17,033 nucleotides of DNA from CAZDSS01 sp964508185 (GCA_964508185.1 CAZDSS010000059.1:1-17033), one strand, 5' to 3'; counted from the first letter of the stretch, positions 9,507 to 16,753 are shown. The notes: a model not told the origin generated them from the letters alone. Made by a program: numbers and translations.

Positions 9507-9911
9507 ATGGAGCATCTGCAGCATCTGTTGCCCGAAGGCTGGCCCACGCCCAAGGGCTATGCGAACGGCATCAGCGCCAAGGGGCGCATGGTGTTCGTCG
9601 CCGGCCAGGTGGGCTGGAACCCGGTGACCATGAAGTTCGAGCACAAGGACTTCGTGGGCCAGTTCCGCCAGACCCTCGAGAACACCCTTGCGGTGCTGCG
9701 CGCTGCCGGCGCCGGGCCCGAGCACATGGTGCGCATGACCTGGTACATCACCGACAAGAAGGCATATATCGCCAACATCCGCGAAGTGGGCGCCGCCTAC
9801 CGCGAGGTGTTGGGCAAGAATTTCCCCGCCATGGCTGTCGTCGCCGTCTCGGCCCTCATGGAGGACGAGGCCCTGGTGGAGATCGAGACCACTGCAGTTC
9901 TGCCTGACTGA
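9507..9911 (+). CDS. Rid-family (YjgF/YER057c) protein, atypical; candidate enamine deaminase
   Basis: The 134-residue product has the Rid fold signature: GRMVFVAGQVGWN (26-38), a QTLENTLAVLRAAG helix (55-68) and the final EIETTAVLPD strand. RidA proper uses Arg105 in a PARS motif to bind the substrate carboxylate. The matching segment here is FPAMAVVAV, with Met109 at that position; the downstream acidic residue is kept (around Glu125). It therefore falls among Rid proteins without the canonical imine deaminase arginine. A precedent for ring-cleavage metabolism exists, since 2-aminomuconate deaminases belong to this superfamily. In this operon it could hydrolyse the enamine of 2-amino-5-oxocyclohex-1-enecarboxyl-CoA, a substrate with no free carboxylate. 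An AAGGAG site lies 10 bases before the ATG. It is the last gene before the terminator. Confidence 0.88.
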   Translation: MEHLQHLLPEGWPTPKGYANGISAKGRMVFVAGQVGWNPVTMKFEHKDFVGQFRQTLENTLAVLRAAGAGPEHMVRMTWYITDKKAYIANIREVGAAYREVLGKNFPAMAVVAVSALMEDEALVEIETTAVLPD

Positions 9912-9917
9912 CGTCTC

Positions 9918-9966
9918 GGCCGTTCACCTTCCGGCTTCGGCCGGGCGGTGAACGGCCGCTTTTTTT
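9918..9966 (+). terminator. Strong intrinsic terminator of the anthraniloyl-CoA operon
   Basis: A perfect 11-bp stem (GGCCGTTCACC at 9918-9928 with GGTGAACGGCC at 9947-9957) encloses a second 5-bp stem (CCGGC with GCCGG) closed by a TTCG tetraloop. Seven Ts follow at 9960-9966. The T tract is on the + side only. It separates the two converging operons. Confidence 0.92.
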
Positions 9967-9983
9967 CGGTCAGGAAATCACTC

Positions 9984-10448
9984 TCAATCTTCCTCGAACA
10001 TGGCGGCGGCACGCTGGTTGATCTCGTCCTCGGTCAGTTCCTCGATCCGGGTCGCGATATGCCAGACATGGCCGAAGGGATCGGTGAAGACCGCCGTCCG
10101 GTCGCCGTAGAACTGGTTCTCGAGGGCGCGGTTCTCCTCCGCGCCCGCGGCCTTGAGGGCGGCCGCCGTCTTGTCCACGTCCTCCACATAGACATGGAGG
10201 ATCACGGGCGTTCCGCCGCGCGTGCGGGGGCTCAGGAAATTCATCTCGGGATGTTCGTCGGCAAGCATCACCACGTTGCTGCCGATGCGGATCTCCGCGT
10301 GTCCCACGCGCGACGACGGGTCGGTGAAGCGCATGATCTCCACGGCGCCGAACGCCTGCCTGTAGAACTCGATCGCGGCGGCGGCGTCATGGACCGAAAG
10401 ATAGGGAATGACGCCTTCATAGCCCTCGGGCACGGGTTTGACGGCCAT
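9984..10448 (-). CDS. VOC (glyoxalase/PhnB-like) family protein
   Basis: The 154-residue product has two beta-alpha-beta-beta-beta modules typical of the vicinal oxygen chelate superfamily: GVIPYLSVHDAAAAIEFYRQ near the N-terminus, GHAEIRIGSNVVML in the middle, and HVYVEDVD plus TAVFTDPFGHVWHIATR in the second half. This layout fits PhnB-like proteins of unknown activity better than true glyoxalase I. I cannot assign metal ligands with confidence (His50 and His85 are candidates). It follows kynU on the same strand after 85 bases, with its own AAGGAG ribosome-binding site, so it is probably the last gene of the kyn operon. A role in tryptophan breakdown, or in removal of a reactive by-product, is only suggested by position. 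Confidence 0.82.
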   Translation of the reverse strand: MAVKPVPEGYEGVIPYLSVHDAAAAIEFYRQAFGAVEIMRFTDPSSRVGHAEIRIGSNVVMLADEHPEMNFLSPRTRGGTPVILHVYVEDVDKTAAALKAAGAEENRALENQFYGDRTAVFTDPFGHVWHIATRIEELTEDEINQRAAAMFEED

Positions 10449-10473
10449 GGTTCCTCTCCTTGCCTTGCTGTGC

Positions 10474-10506
10474 GGCCGATCCCGACGTGCAAACGCGGGA
10501 CCGGCC
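10474..10506 (-). promoter_or_regulatory. Intercistronic RNA hairpin between kynU and the VOC gene
   Basis: The arms at 10506-10496 and 10484-10474 form an 11-bp stem when read as minus-strand RNA, including one G-U pair. A further 3-bp stem caps it. Read as + strand RNA, the same position is an A-C mismatch, so full pairing exists only in the sense of the kyn transcript. No T tract follows, so it is not a standard terminator. Uncoupling of expression or mRNA protection is the likelier role. Confidence 0.5.
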
Positions 10507-10533
10507 CTGCCGTTCCGGGAGAGGGGCAGCAGA

Positions 10534-11769
10534 TCAGGTGACCGCAGCGCGGGTCTTGTATTCTGCGCTGTCCCAGGCCCGGCTTTCCATGATGTCCTTG
10601 AGACATGCTACAGCATCCCAGACATCCTGGTAACGCACATAAAGGGGCGTGAAGCCGAAGCGCAGGATGTCGGGCGCGCGGAAGTCGCCGATCACGCCGC
10701 GGGCGATCAGCGCCTGCATGATGGCGTAGCCCTCCTCATGGGCGAGGGAGCACTGGCTGCCGCGCCGCTCCGCATCGCGCGGGGTGACGATGGCAAGACC
10801 GAACCCTGCGCATTGCTCCTCCACCAGCTGCATGAAGATCTCGGCAAGCTTCAGGGATTTGGCGCGAAGATCGGCGAGATCGACGCCCTCGAAGGTGCGA
10901 AGCCCCTCTTCCAGCGCCGCCATGCCGAGGATCACCGGCGTGCCGCAGAGATTGCGGGCAATCCCCGGCGCGGGCACATAATCGTCCGAAAAGGCGAAGG
11001 GGGCGGCATGGCCCATCCAGCCGCCGAGCGGCGGATCGATCCGCGCCTGAAGGCGTGGCGCCACATAGAGGAAGCCGGGCGCGCCCGGCCCGCCGTTCAG
11101 ATACTTGTAGCCGCAGCCGACGGCGAGATCGGCGTTCGCACCCGCAAGATCCACGGGTACCGCGCCCGCGCTGTGGCTGAGGTCCCACAGCATCAATGCG
11201 CCCTTCGCCTGCACGGCGCGGGTCACTTCGCCCATGGGGAACATCTCGCCCGTCTTGTAATGGACGTGGGTCAGCACCACGAGGGCGGTCGCATCATCGA
11301 CCGCATCGAGAAGCCGGTCGCGCGGCACCGTCACGAGCTCCATGTCCATGTAGCGGGCGAGGCCCTGCAGGATATAGAGGTCGGTCGGGAAATTGCCGGG
11401 CTCCGTCACCACCTTGCGCCGCGGCGACTGAAGTTTCAGCGCCGCCGCCGCGAGCTTGTAGAGATTGATGGAGGTGGAGTCAGCCGCCACCACCGTCCCG
11501 GGCGCGGCGCCGATGAGGGTGGCGATGCGGTCGCCGAGGCGCTGGGGATAGGTGATCCACTGCGCCGTGTTCCAGCTGCGGATGAGGTCATGGCCCCATT
11601 CCCGGGTCACCACATCGGCAAGGCGCGCGGCGGTCGTGCGCGGCAGCGCGCCCAGGGAATTGCCGTCCATGTAGATGACGCCTTCGGGCAGCGAGAAGCG
11701 GTCGCGGCAATGGGCCAGCGGATCGCCGGCATCGAGCGCCGCGAGATCGGCGCGGGTGATCTTGGTCAT
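10534..11769 (-). CDS. kynU: Kynureninase
   Basis: The 411-residue PLP enzyme of fold type I cleaves L-kynurenine to anthranilate and L-alanine. Family marks are YMDGNSLGALPR (33-44), DSTSINLYKL (97-106), WDLSHSAGAVPVDL (195-208) and the PLP-binding lysine in GCGYKYLNGGPGAP (Lys222), close to Lys227 of the Pseudomonas enzyme. Length is normal for bacterial KynU. The gene follows kynB with a single base between stop and start, so it is translationally coupled. Its product anthranilate is the substrate of the CoA ligase in the facing operon. That connection is the main reason to read the two operons as one pathway. Confidence 0.95.
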   Translation of the reverse strand: MTKITRADLAALDAGDPLAHCRDRFSLPEGVIYMDGNSLGALPRTTAARLADVVTREWGHDLIRSWNTAQWITYPQRLGDRIATLIGAAPGTVVAADSTSINLYKLAAAALKLQSPRRKVVTEPGNFPTDLYILQGLARYMDMELVTVPRDRLLDAVDDATALVVLTHVHYKTGEMFPMGEVTRAVQAKGALMLWDLSHSAGAVPVDLAGANADLAVGCGYKYLNGGPGAPGFLYVAPRLQARIDPPLGGWMGHAAPFAFSDDYVPAPGIARNLCGTPVILGMAALEEGLRTFEGVDLADLRAKSLKLAEIFMQLVEEQCAGFGLAIVTPRDAERRGSQCSLAHEEGYAIMQALIARGVIGDFRAPDILRFGFTPLYVRYQDVWDAVACLKDIMESRAWDSAEYKTRAAVT

Positions 11770-11770
11770 G

Positions 11771-12394
11771 TCAAAGGCTCCGCAGGATGGCGCGGACGGG
11801 CGATGCGTCCAGGGTCATGAATTTGAGCGGCAGGGCGATGAGCTCGTAATCCCCCTCGGGCACGTCGTCGAGCACCAGGCTTTCAAGGATCGCAAGCCCC
11901 CGCCGCCGCACGGCCATGTGGGCGTCCAGCGTCTTCGATTGCTCGGGGTCCACCGACGGGGTGTCGAGCCCCACCAGAATGCCGCCGCGATCGGCCACCA
12001 TCTCGATGGTCGCGGGCGCGAGCGCCGTGAAGCTCGAATCCCAACCGGCCGGGCTCCTGTCATAGGTGCGGAACAGCACCCGCGGCGGCGCGCCGTCAAG
12101 CCGATCGGCCACATGTCCGGGTTCGATGAGCGGGCCGCAGCCGATCACATGGATGACCCGGCAGGGGCCGAGATAGGGGGCCAGATCCACCTCGCCGATG
12201 CGCGCGCCCTGCTCGTCGTAATGCCAGGGGGCGTCCGCATGGCTTCCCGTATGCGGCGACAGGGTGATGGTGGAAACGTTCACCGGGCAGCCCGGGCCGA
12301 TGGCCCAGTTGAGCTCCTCCCTGTAGGCCGTATCCCCCGGCCAGACGGGAATGCCCGTCGAGATTGCCTGCGATATGTCCCAGATGCGCGTCAT
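11771..12394 (-). CDS. kynB: Kynurenine formamidase (cyclase/KynB family)
   Basis: The 207-residue product belongs to the metal-dependent KynB/cyclase family. The signature metal motif HTGSHADAPWH (His48, His52, Asp54, His58) is intact, as is the N-terminal DISQAISTGIPVWPGDT. It hydrolyses N-formyl-L-kynurenine to L-kynurenine and formate in the cytoplasm. It starts 3 bases after the kynA stop and ends 1 base before kynU. This gene order, A-B-U, is the classical bacterial kynurenine operon and makes the assignment secure. There is no sign of disruption. Confidence 0.95.
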   Translation of the reverse strand: MTRIWDISQAISTGIPVWPGDTAYREELNWAIGPGCPVNVSTITLSPHTGSHADAPWHYDEQGARIGEVDLAPYLGPCRVIHVIGCGPLIEPGHVADRLDGAPPRVLFRTYDRSPAGWDSSFTALAPATIEMVADRGGILVGLDTPSVDPEQSKTLDAHMAVRRRGLAILESLVLDDVPEGDYELIALPLKFMTLDASPVRAILRSL

Positions 12395-12397
12395 GGC

Positions 12398-13249
12398 TCA
12401 AAGATCCGTCCGCACCGACCACAGCTCGGGAAAGAAATGAAGGTCGAGGGCCTTCACGAGATAGCCCACGCCCGAGGTGCCGCCCGTGCCGCGCTTGTAG
12501 CCGATGATGCGCTCCACCGTCTTCATGTGGCTGAAGCGCCATTGCTGGAAATGGTATTCCACGTCCACGAGCTTTTCGGCGAGTTCGTAGAGGTCCCAGT
12601 ACCTGTCCGTATGGCGATAGATCTCGGCCCAGGCGGCGGCGACCCGGGGGTCGGCCACATAGGGCTCGGACCAGTCGCGTTCGAGCTTCTCCGCCGGGAT
12701 GTCGAAGCCGCGACGGGCGAGGAGCCGCAGCGCCTCGTCATAGAAGCTCGGGGATTGCAGCACGTCCACGAGGGCCGCGTGGATTTCGGGCTTCTGCTCG
12801 TGCGCCCGCACCATGGCGGCGTTCTTGTTGCCGAGCAGGAATTCCATGGTCCGGTACTGGTAGGACTGGAAGCCGGAGCTCTGCCCCAGCCGGTCGCGGA
12901 AGCGCAGGTAATCGGCGGGCGTCATGGTGGACAGCACTTCCCACGCCTGGATGAGCTGGGCCTGGATGCGCGAGACGCGGGACAGCATCTTGAAGGCCGG
13001 GCGCAGATCGTCGATCCGCACCTGGTCGATCGCCGCGCGCAGCTCATGGATCGATAGCTTCATCCACAGTTCGGACACCTGATGGATGACGATGAAGAGC
13101 ATCTCGTCATGCTCCGCCGTCAGCATCTTCTGCGAGGCGAGGAGGGTGTCGAGCCCGAGATAGTCGCCATAGCTCATGGCCTGGCGCCAATGCACCTCCT
13201 CGCCCGAAAGATCCACCGCGCCATGCGGCATGTCGCGCTTGTCGCTCAT
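12398..13249 (-). CDS. kynA: Tryptophan 2,3-dioxygenase
   Basis: The product is a 283-residue heme dioxygenase converting L-tryptophan and O2 to N-formyl-L-kynurenine. Conserved elements are MLFIVIHQVSELWMKL with the distal His, GFQSYQYRTMEFLLGNK with the substrate-binding Arg, and QQWRFSHMKTVERIIG with the proximal heme His, then GTGGTSGVGYL. I chose the ATG at 13249 (MSDKRDMPHG). It has GGGAG 10 bases upstream and gives the family's usual length, whereas the ATG at 13276 has no ribosome-binding site. It heads the leftward kyn operon and is divergent from the LysR gene, with which it shares a 119-base control region. Confidence 0.95.
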   Translation of the reverse strand: MSDKRDMPHGAVDLSGEEVHWRQAMSYGDYLGLDTLLASQKMLTAEHDEMLFIVIHQVSELWMKLSIHELRAAIDQVRIDDLRPAFKMLSRVSRIQAQLIQAWEVLSTMTPADYLRFRDRLGQSSGFQSYQYRTMEFLLGNKNAAMVRAHEQKPEIHAALVDVLQSPSFYDEALRLLARRGFDIPAEKLERDWSEPYVADPRVAAAWAEIYRHTDRYWDLYELAEKLVDVEYHFQQWRFSHMKTVERIIGYKRGTGGTSGVGYLVKALDLHFFPELWSVRTDL

Positions 13250-13368
13250 TATCCTGAAGCTCCCGCTTGTTCTCATTGCAAGTCTAGGGCATGAGCTTTC
13301 CTTACATCAAATTCATAATTTTGAGATATTATGTGAAAAACGTTCATGAATTGAGGATTCCGTCACCC
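13250..13368. promoter_or_regulatory. AT-rich divergent control region between kynA and the LysR gene
   Basis: This 119-base gap is markedly AT-rich in its right half. It contains an inverted repeat CATAAT (13314-13319) / ATTATG (13328-13333) with an 8-base spacer, flanked by TTCA and TGAA, and a small palindrome TTCATGAA at 13343-13350. TATTAT at 13327-13332 is a possible -10 for the LysR gene. LysR-type regulators usually bind an AT-rich dyad in the gap to their divergent target, so the repeat is the best candidate site. I could not place a convincing kynA -35/-10 pair. Confidence 0.5.
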
Positions 13369-14268
13369 ATGTCCGCCCTGGAGCTCCGCCATCTCGTCAT
13401 GATCCGCGAACTGTTCCGCACCGGCAGCGTGGGGGAGACGGCGGCGGCGCTGGGCTTGACCCAATCGGCGGTCAGCCACCGCATGCGCGAGGCGGAGCGG
13501 CGGATCCAGGCGCGCCTTTTCGTGAAAAGCGGCCGCAAGATCGGCTTCACCAGCGCCGCCGAGCGTCTGCTGCTGGTGGCGGAAAGCGTCCTCGGCGAGA
13601 TCAGCCGGGTGGAGCAGGACATCGAGAAGCTGGCGGCCGGCTTCGACGACGTGGTGCGGATCGGCGGCGGTTATTACACGCCCTATGACTGGCTGCCGCC
13701 GGTGCAGAGGGCGGTGTGGCGCGACCTGCCGCGGGTGGCGCTCGAAATTCCGACGCGGCCCCTCGAGGACGGCGTTGCGGAGCTTGCCCGCGGCGCCATA
13801 GACCTTGCGATCGTCCTCGGCCGCAGCAGCGATCCGCAGGTGGAATCGTGCCTTCTCATGACGGACGCGCTGGTGGCCGTCGCCGCAGCCTCCCACCCCT
13901 TCGCGAAGCACGGGGCCGTCGCGCCCGGCGATCTCGCGGACGCCACCTACATCACCCATCACACCCGGCCGGAGCGGGGCCGGGAATACGAGCTCATCTT
14001 CACCCGCCACGGCATCCTGCCGCGCCGGGTGGTGAGCGCGGGCGTCACCGAGGCTGTGCTCCAGCTGGTGCGGGCGGGGGAGGGGATCACCATCCTGCCG
14101 CGGCGCACGGTCACACCCTATCTTTCGGGATGGGATCTCGTCACCCTGCCGCTGGACGGGCCGGACTACGGGCTTGAATGGCATGCCCTGCGGCGGGCGC
14201 GGGACCGCAACCGCCCGGCGGTCGCGGCGGTCGCCCGCCTGGTGCAGGAAAGCTTCGTCCCGACCTGA
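13369..14268 (+). CDS. LysR-type transcriptional regulator, probable regulator of the kyn operon
   Basis: The 299-residue product has a classical LysR N-terminal helix-turn-helix (about residues 17-38, GSVGETAAALGLTQSAVSHR, followed by a linker helix) and a periplasmic-binding-protein-like effector domain from about residue 95. The HTH is of the MetR-like subtype. I chose the ATG at 13369 (MSALELRHLV), preceded by a GAGG site. The longer frame from 13291 would add 26 residues encoded by the AT-rich control region and resembles no LysR start. Divergence from kynA suggests it activates kynABU in response to tryptophan or a kynurenine-pathway metabolite. In other proteobacteria the described kyn regulator is KynR of the Lrp family, so a LysR protein here would be a different solution. 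The target is inferred. Confidence 0.88.
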   Translation: MSALELRHLVMIRELFRTGSVGETAAALGLTQSAVSHRMREAERRIQARLFVKSGRKIGFTSAAERLLLVAESVLGEISRVEQDIEKLAAGFDDVVRIGGGYYTPYDWLPPVQRAVWRDLPRVALEIPTRPLEDGVAELARGAIDLAIVLGRSSDPQVESCLLMTDALVAVAAASHPFAKHGAVAPGDLADATYITHHTRPERGREYELIFTRHGILPRRVVSAGVTEAVLQLVRAGEGITILPRRTVTPYLSGWDLVTLPLDGPDYGLEWHALRRARDRNRPAVAAVARLVQESFVPT

Positions 14269-14274
14269 TCCGCG

Positions 14275-15018
14275 TCACTTGCGGCGCGGGTCCACGTCCT
14301 CGAGGAACTTCTTGGCGTCCGGATAGCCGTTGGCGGCGGCCCGGCGAATCCAGTAGAGGGCCTGGGATTCATCCCGCGGCACCGCCTGGCCCTTGTGATA
14401 GAGGACGCCGAGATTGTATTGCGACTTGGGGTAGCCCGCATCCGCCGCCCGCTTGTACCAATAGAGGGCGAGATCGTTGCGCCTGGGCACGCCCTGGCCC
14501 ACCAGATACATGTAGGCGATGGTGTCCTGGGCCTCCTGATGGCGCTGCTCCGCCGCCTTGAGGATCCATTCGGCGGCGGTCTTGTCGAGCTTGGTGACCC
14601 CCACGCCATGGAGATACATGGTGCCGAGGGTGAACTGGGCCTGGGCGTCGCCCGCCTCCGCCGCCTTGCGGATCCATTTCTCCGCCTGCACATGGGGGCG
14701 GAAGGCGCCGTAGCCCGAAAGATAGATCATGCCGAGCGTGCGCTGCGCCAGCACGTTGCCGTCCTCGGCGATGGGGAGACAGGCGGCCTCGGCCGCTGCA
14801 TAGTCGCGCACCTCGTAGGCCTGGCGGCATTCGTTGATGAGCTGCCGTTCGCTCTTCGGCAGCTGGCGCGGCGGCGGCGCGTCGGGCGCCGAGCCGGGCG
14901 GCCCCGGCAGCGGCGGCAGATCCGGCTCCTGCGCCGCAAGCGGCGTCACCGCGCCGGCCATGGTCATCATGCCGCCCATGATGATGGCCAATGACAGCGA
15001 AAGGGCACGAGCCGTCAT
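14275..15018 (-). CDS. Secreted or periplasmic Sel1-repeat protein
   Basis: The 247-residue product starts with a signal peptide (MTARALSLSLAIIMGG, hydrophobic to about residue 28, probable cleavage near AAQ-EPD). A Pro-rich stretch (residues 31-53) follows, then about four Sel1-like (TPR-type) repeats of about 36 residues between 87 and 228, each with the YL.G.GV and A..W..KAA pattern. Two cysteines (Cys64 and Cys80) lie before the repeats. I chose the ATG at 15018 because AAGGAGAAGGA precedes it and it begins the signal peptide; the frame extends 18 residues upstream without a ribosome-binding site. Sel1 proteins act as protein-protein scaffolds, often in envelope or signalling roles. The specific role is unknown. 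Its stop is only 6 bases from the convergent LysR stop. Confidence 0.85.
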   Translation of the reverse strand: MTARALSLSLAIIMGGMMTMAGAVTPLAAQEPDLPPLPGPPGSAPDAPPPRQLPKSERQLINECRQAYEVRDYAAAEAACLPIAEDGNVLAQRTLGMIYLSGYGAFRPHVQAEKWIRKAAEAGDAQAQFTLGTMYLHGVGVTKLDKTAAEWILKAAEQRHQEAQDTIAYMYLVGQGVPRRNDLALYWYKRAADAGYPKSQYNLGVLYHKGQAVPRDESQALYWIRRAAANGYPDAKKFLEDVDPRRK

Positions 15019-15066
15019 TTTCCGATCCTTCTCCTTCAATCGAACGCAACCTGCCCGCCGGTGAAC

Positions 15067-15118
15067 TTGCACCTTCGGGCTCCCTCATTATAGTGGTGCG
15101 CCAAGGCCGGACACACAA
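15067..15118. promoter_or_regulatory. Overlapping divergent promoters for the Sel1-repeat gene and yaaA
   Basis: Rightward: TTGCAC (15067-15072), 16 bases, then TATAGT (15089-15094), a fair promoter for yaaA with a leader of about 85 bases. Leftward: the same spot read on the minus strand gives a perfect TATAAT (15093-15088), with a weaker TTGTGT (15118-15113) 19 bases upstream. If both are used, the polymerases would compete for one -10 region. Confidence 0.4.
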
Positions 15119-15185
15119 GATCGGCCGCTTCGCACCCTTTGCCCGGCGCGCGCCCGGGCCCGGCGAAACTGCAGGAGACCATATG

Positions 15186-15956
15186 ATGCTCGTCCTCGTT
15201 TCACCAGCCAAAAAGCTGGACATGACGCCCCCCGACCGGCAGCTGCCCGCAAGCGAACCCGTGTTCCTCAAGGAGACGGAGGCGCTCGTGAAGGTGTCGC
15301 GGCGTCTCGGGGTCGGCGACCTGAAGCAGCTGATGGGGATCAGCGACAGCCTGGCGGAGCTCAACCGCGAACGCTTCCGCGCCTTCTCGCTGCCCTTCAC
15401 GCCGGACAATGCGACCCCCGCGGTCTTCGCCTTCCGCGGCGATACCTATCAGGGGCTGGACGTCGACAGCCTGACGGATGACGAGATCCTTTATGCGCAG
15501 GACCATCTCGCGATCCTGTCGGGGCTCTATGGGCTGCTTCGCCCCCTCGACCTCATGCAGGCCTACCGGCTGGAGATGGGCGTGAAGCTCCGCAATCCCC
15601 GGGGCGAGGATCTCTATGACTTCTGGGGCGACCGCATCACCGACGAGATCAACCGCCGCCTCGCGGGGGAGAAGGATCCGATCGTCGTCAACTGCGCCTC
15701 CAACGAATACTGGAGCGCCGTGCGCCCGAAGAAGCTCAAGGCGCGGGTCGTCACGCCGGTCTTCAAGGAGGTGAAGGGCGGGGTCGCCAAGGTGGTGGGG
15801 CTGATGGCGAAACGCGCCCGGGGCATGATGGCGCGCCACATCATCCGCAACCGCATTGCGGATCCGGAGGATCTGAAGAAATTCTCCGAAGGCGGATATC
15901 GCTTCATGCCCGAGCTTTCGGACGGCGATACCCTTGAATTCCACCGGGCCGGCTGA
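15186..15956 (+). CDS. yaaA: Peroxide-stress protein YaaA (DUF328/UPF0246)
   Basis: The 256-residue product aligns along its whole length with E. coli YaaA. It has the MLVLVSPAKKLD start, LSGLYGLLRPLDLMQAYRLEMG, DLYDFWGD, NCASNEYWSAVRPKKL and the conserved basic KRARGMMAR near residues 208-216. In E. coli YaaA is OxyR-induced, lowers free intracellular iron under peroxide stress, and binds DNA. I chose the ATG at 15186 over the adjacent in-frame ATG at 15183, because it matches the E. coli N-terminus and stands 8 bases from AGGAG. Oxygen-using flavin and heme enzymes nearby may generate peroxide, but I see no direct link to them. Confidence 0.93.
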   Translation: MLVLVSPAKKLDMTPPDRQLPASEPVFLKETEALVKVSRRLGVGDLKQLMGISDSLAELNRERFRAFSLPFTPDNATPAVFAFRGDTYQGLDVDSLTDDEILYAQDHLAILSGLYGLLRPLDLMQAYRLEMGVKLRNPRGEDLYDFWGDRITDEINRRLAGEKDPIVVNCASNEYWSAVRPKKLKARVVTPVFKEVKGGVAKVVGLMAKRARGMMARHIIRNRIADPEDLKKFSEGGYRFMPELSDGDTLEFHRAG

Positions 15957-15979
15957 CGTCGGCCGCCGCGCCGGCCCGG
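15944..15979. terminator. GC-rich hairpin at the convergent yaaA / PEP-CTERM junction
   Basis: A perfect 10-bp inverted repeat (CCGGGCCGGC at 15944-15953 with GCCGGCCCGG at 15970-15979) has a 16-base loop that includes the yaaA stop codon. No T tract follows on either side, so it is at best a weak or Rho-assisted shared terminator for the two converging genes. Confidence 0.35.
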
Positions 15980-15987
15980 GGTGCGGT

Positions 15988-16644
15988 TCAGCGCATCCGC
16001 CGGCGCAGCATCATGATGCCGCCGAGGGCGAAGAGGGCGAGCGCGCCCGGTGCGGGAACGGAGGAACCCGGCCCCGGCTCCTGGCTCTGGTCGGCCGTCG
16101 CCGTGATGACGTCGTCCAGCGTCCAGTCGCCCCAGCTCGGCAGGTCTCCTCCCACCATCATGCCGAAATTGTTGATGGTGATGCTGGTAAGGCCGAGATC
16201 ATCGGCGAAGGCGTAGTAGCCGCTGCCGCTCACGGTGAAGGTCTCCGTGCCGGAGGCGCCGACGGCGGTGATCTCCAGCACGTCGCTGCTGGACGCCGCG
16301 TGAAGATAGAAGCCGAAATAGACCGTGTCCGCGGCGAACTCGTCGAAGATCCGCGGCATGGAAGCGAAATCGGCGGTCAGGCACTGGTCGCCCGCCGCCC
16401 CGCAAAGAAGGCTCGCGCCGGTGACGCTGAGCATGCCTTCCGACCGCGCGCGGAAGCCGTTGAAATAGATGCTGTACTGGGAGATGCCCGTCTCTTCGTC
16501 CTCAAAGGTCTCGACGGTTGCCGGGGTGATGGAATGATAATCGACCATCACCGGCAGGGCCTGAGCCGTCCCGAAGAAGCCGCAGGCAATCGCGAGGCCG
16601 CGGAACAGCTGCGCCGCCGCCTTCCCCAATCCCGAAATTGTCAT
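15988..16644 (-). CDS. PEP-CTERM-like (VPAPG variant) exported protein
   Basis: The 218-residue product has an N-terminal signal peptide (hydrophobic LFRGLAIACGFFGTAQA, cleavage near residue 29). Its C-terminal tripartite sorting signal (residues 196-218) consists of VPAPG, a hydrophobic helix ALALFALGGIMML and a basic RRRMR tail. This is the alphaproteobacterial variant of PEP-CTERM exosortase substrates. The body has no family I recognise and is low in Lys and rich in Gly, Ser, Thr and Asp, as is usual for such exopolysaccharide-associated proteins. It contains a CGAAGDQC motif near residues 81-88, likely a disulfide pair. An AGGGGA site precedes the ATG. A sigma-54 promoter lies upstream, and a related gene follows on the same strand further right. 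No exosortase gene is in the window. Confidence 0.82.
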   Translation of the reverse strand: MTISGLGKAAAQLFRGLAIACGFFGTAQALPVMVDYHSITPATVETFEDEETGISQYSIYFNGFRARSEGMLSVTGASLLCGAAGDQCLTADFASMPRIFDEFAADTVYFGFYLHAASSSDVLEITAVGASGTETFTVSGSGYYAFADDLGLTSITINNFGMMVGGDLPSWGDWTLDDVITATADQSQEPGPGSSVPAPGALALFALGGIMMLRRRMR

Positions 16645-16692
16645 TTATGGTTCCCCTAGATAGGCACAAAAACAAAAAGTGTGCGGGGGCTC

Positions 16693-16709
16693 AGCAAGTC
16701 ATATGCCAG
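16693..16709 (-). promoter_or_regulatory. Sigma-54 (RpoN) -24/-12 promoter of the PEP-CTERM-like gene
   Basis: On the minus strand, CTGGCATATGACTTGCT has the invariant GG (16707-16706) and GC (16695-16694) separated by exactly 10 bases. It matches the YTGGCACGNNNNTTGCW consensus at every defined position except two. Transcription would begin near 16682, giving a leader of about 38 bases before the ATG at 16644. PEP-CTERM genes in other proteobacteria are known to be controlled through RpoN with the PrsK/PrsR pair. Confidence 0.65.
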
Positions 16710-16753
16710 TCAAAGAATCCTGCGGACTCAAGGTGTTGGATCGCAGGTCACGG

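Noticed and set aside
10438..13057. Two long + frames (10438-11820 and 11675-13057) opposite the kyn operon
   Set aside because: kynU, kynB and kynA on the minus strand have complete active-site motifs. The + frames show none.
13250..13276. Longer kynA starting at 13276
   Set aside because: There is no ribosome-binding site before that ATG, while the ATG at 13249 has GGGAG at good spacing and gives the usual family length.
13291..13368. Upstream extension of the LysR gene to an ATG at 13291
   Set aside because: The added 26 residues come from the AT-rich divergent control region, match no LysR N-terminus, and lack a ribosome-binding site.
14991..15185. Longer yaaA frame starting at 14991
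   Set aside because: It would run through the divergent promoter region and the signal-peptide code of the Sel1 gene. The E. coli YaaA N-terminus aligns at 15186.
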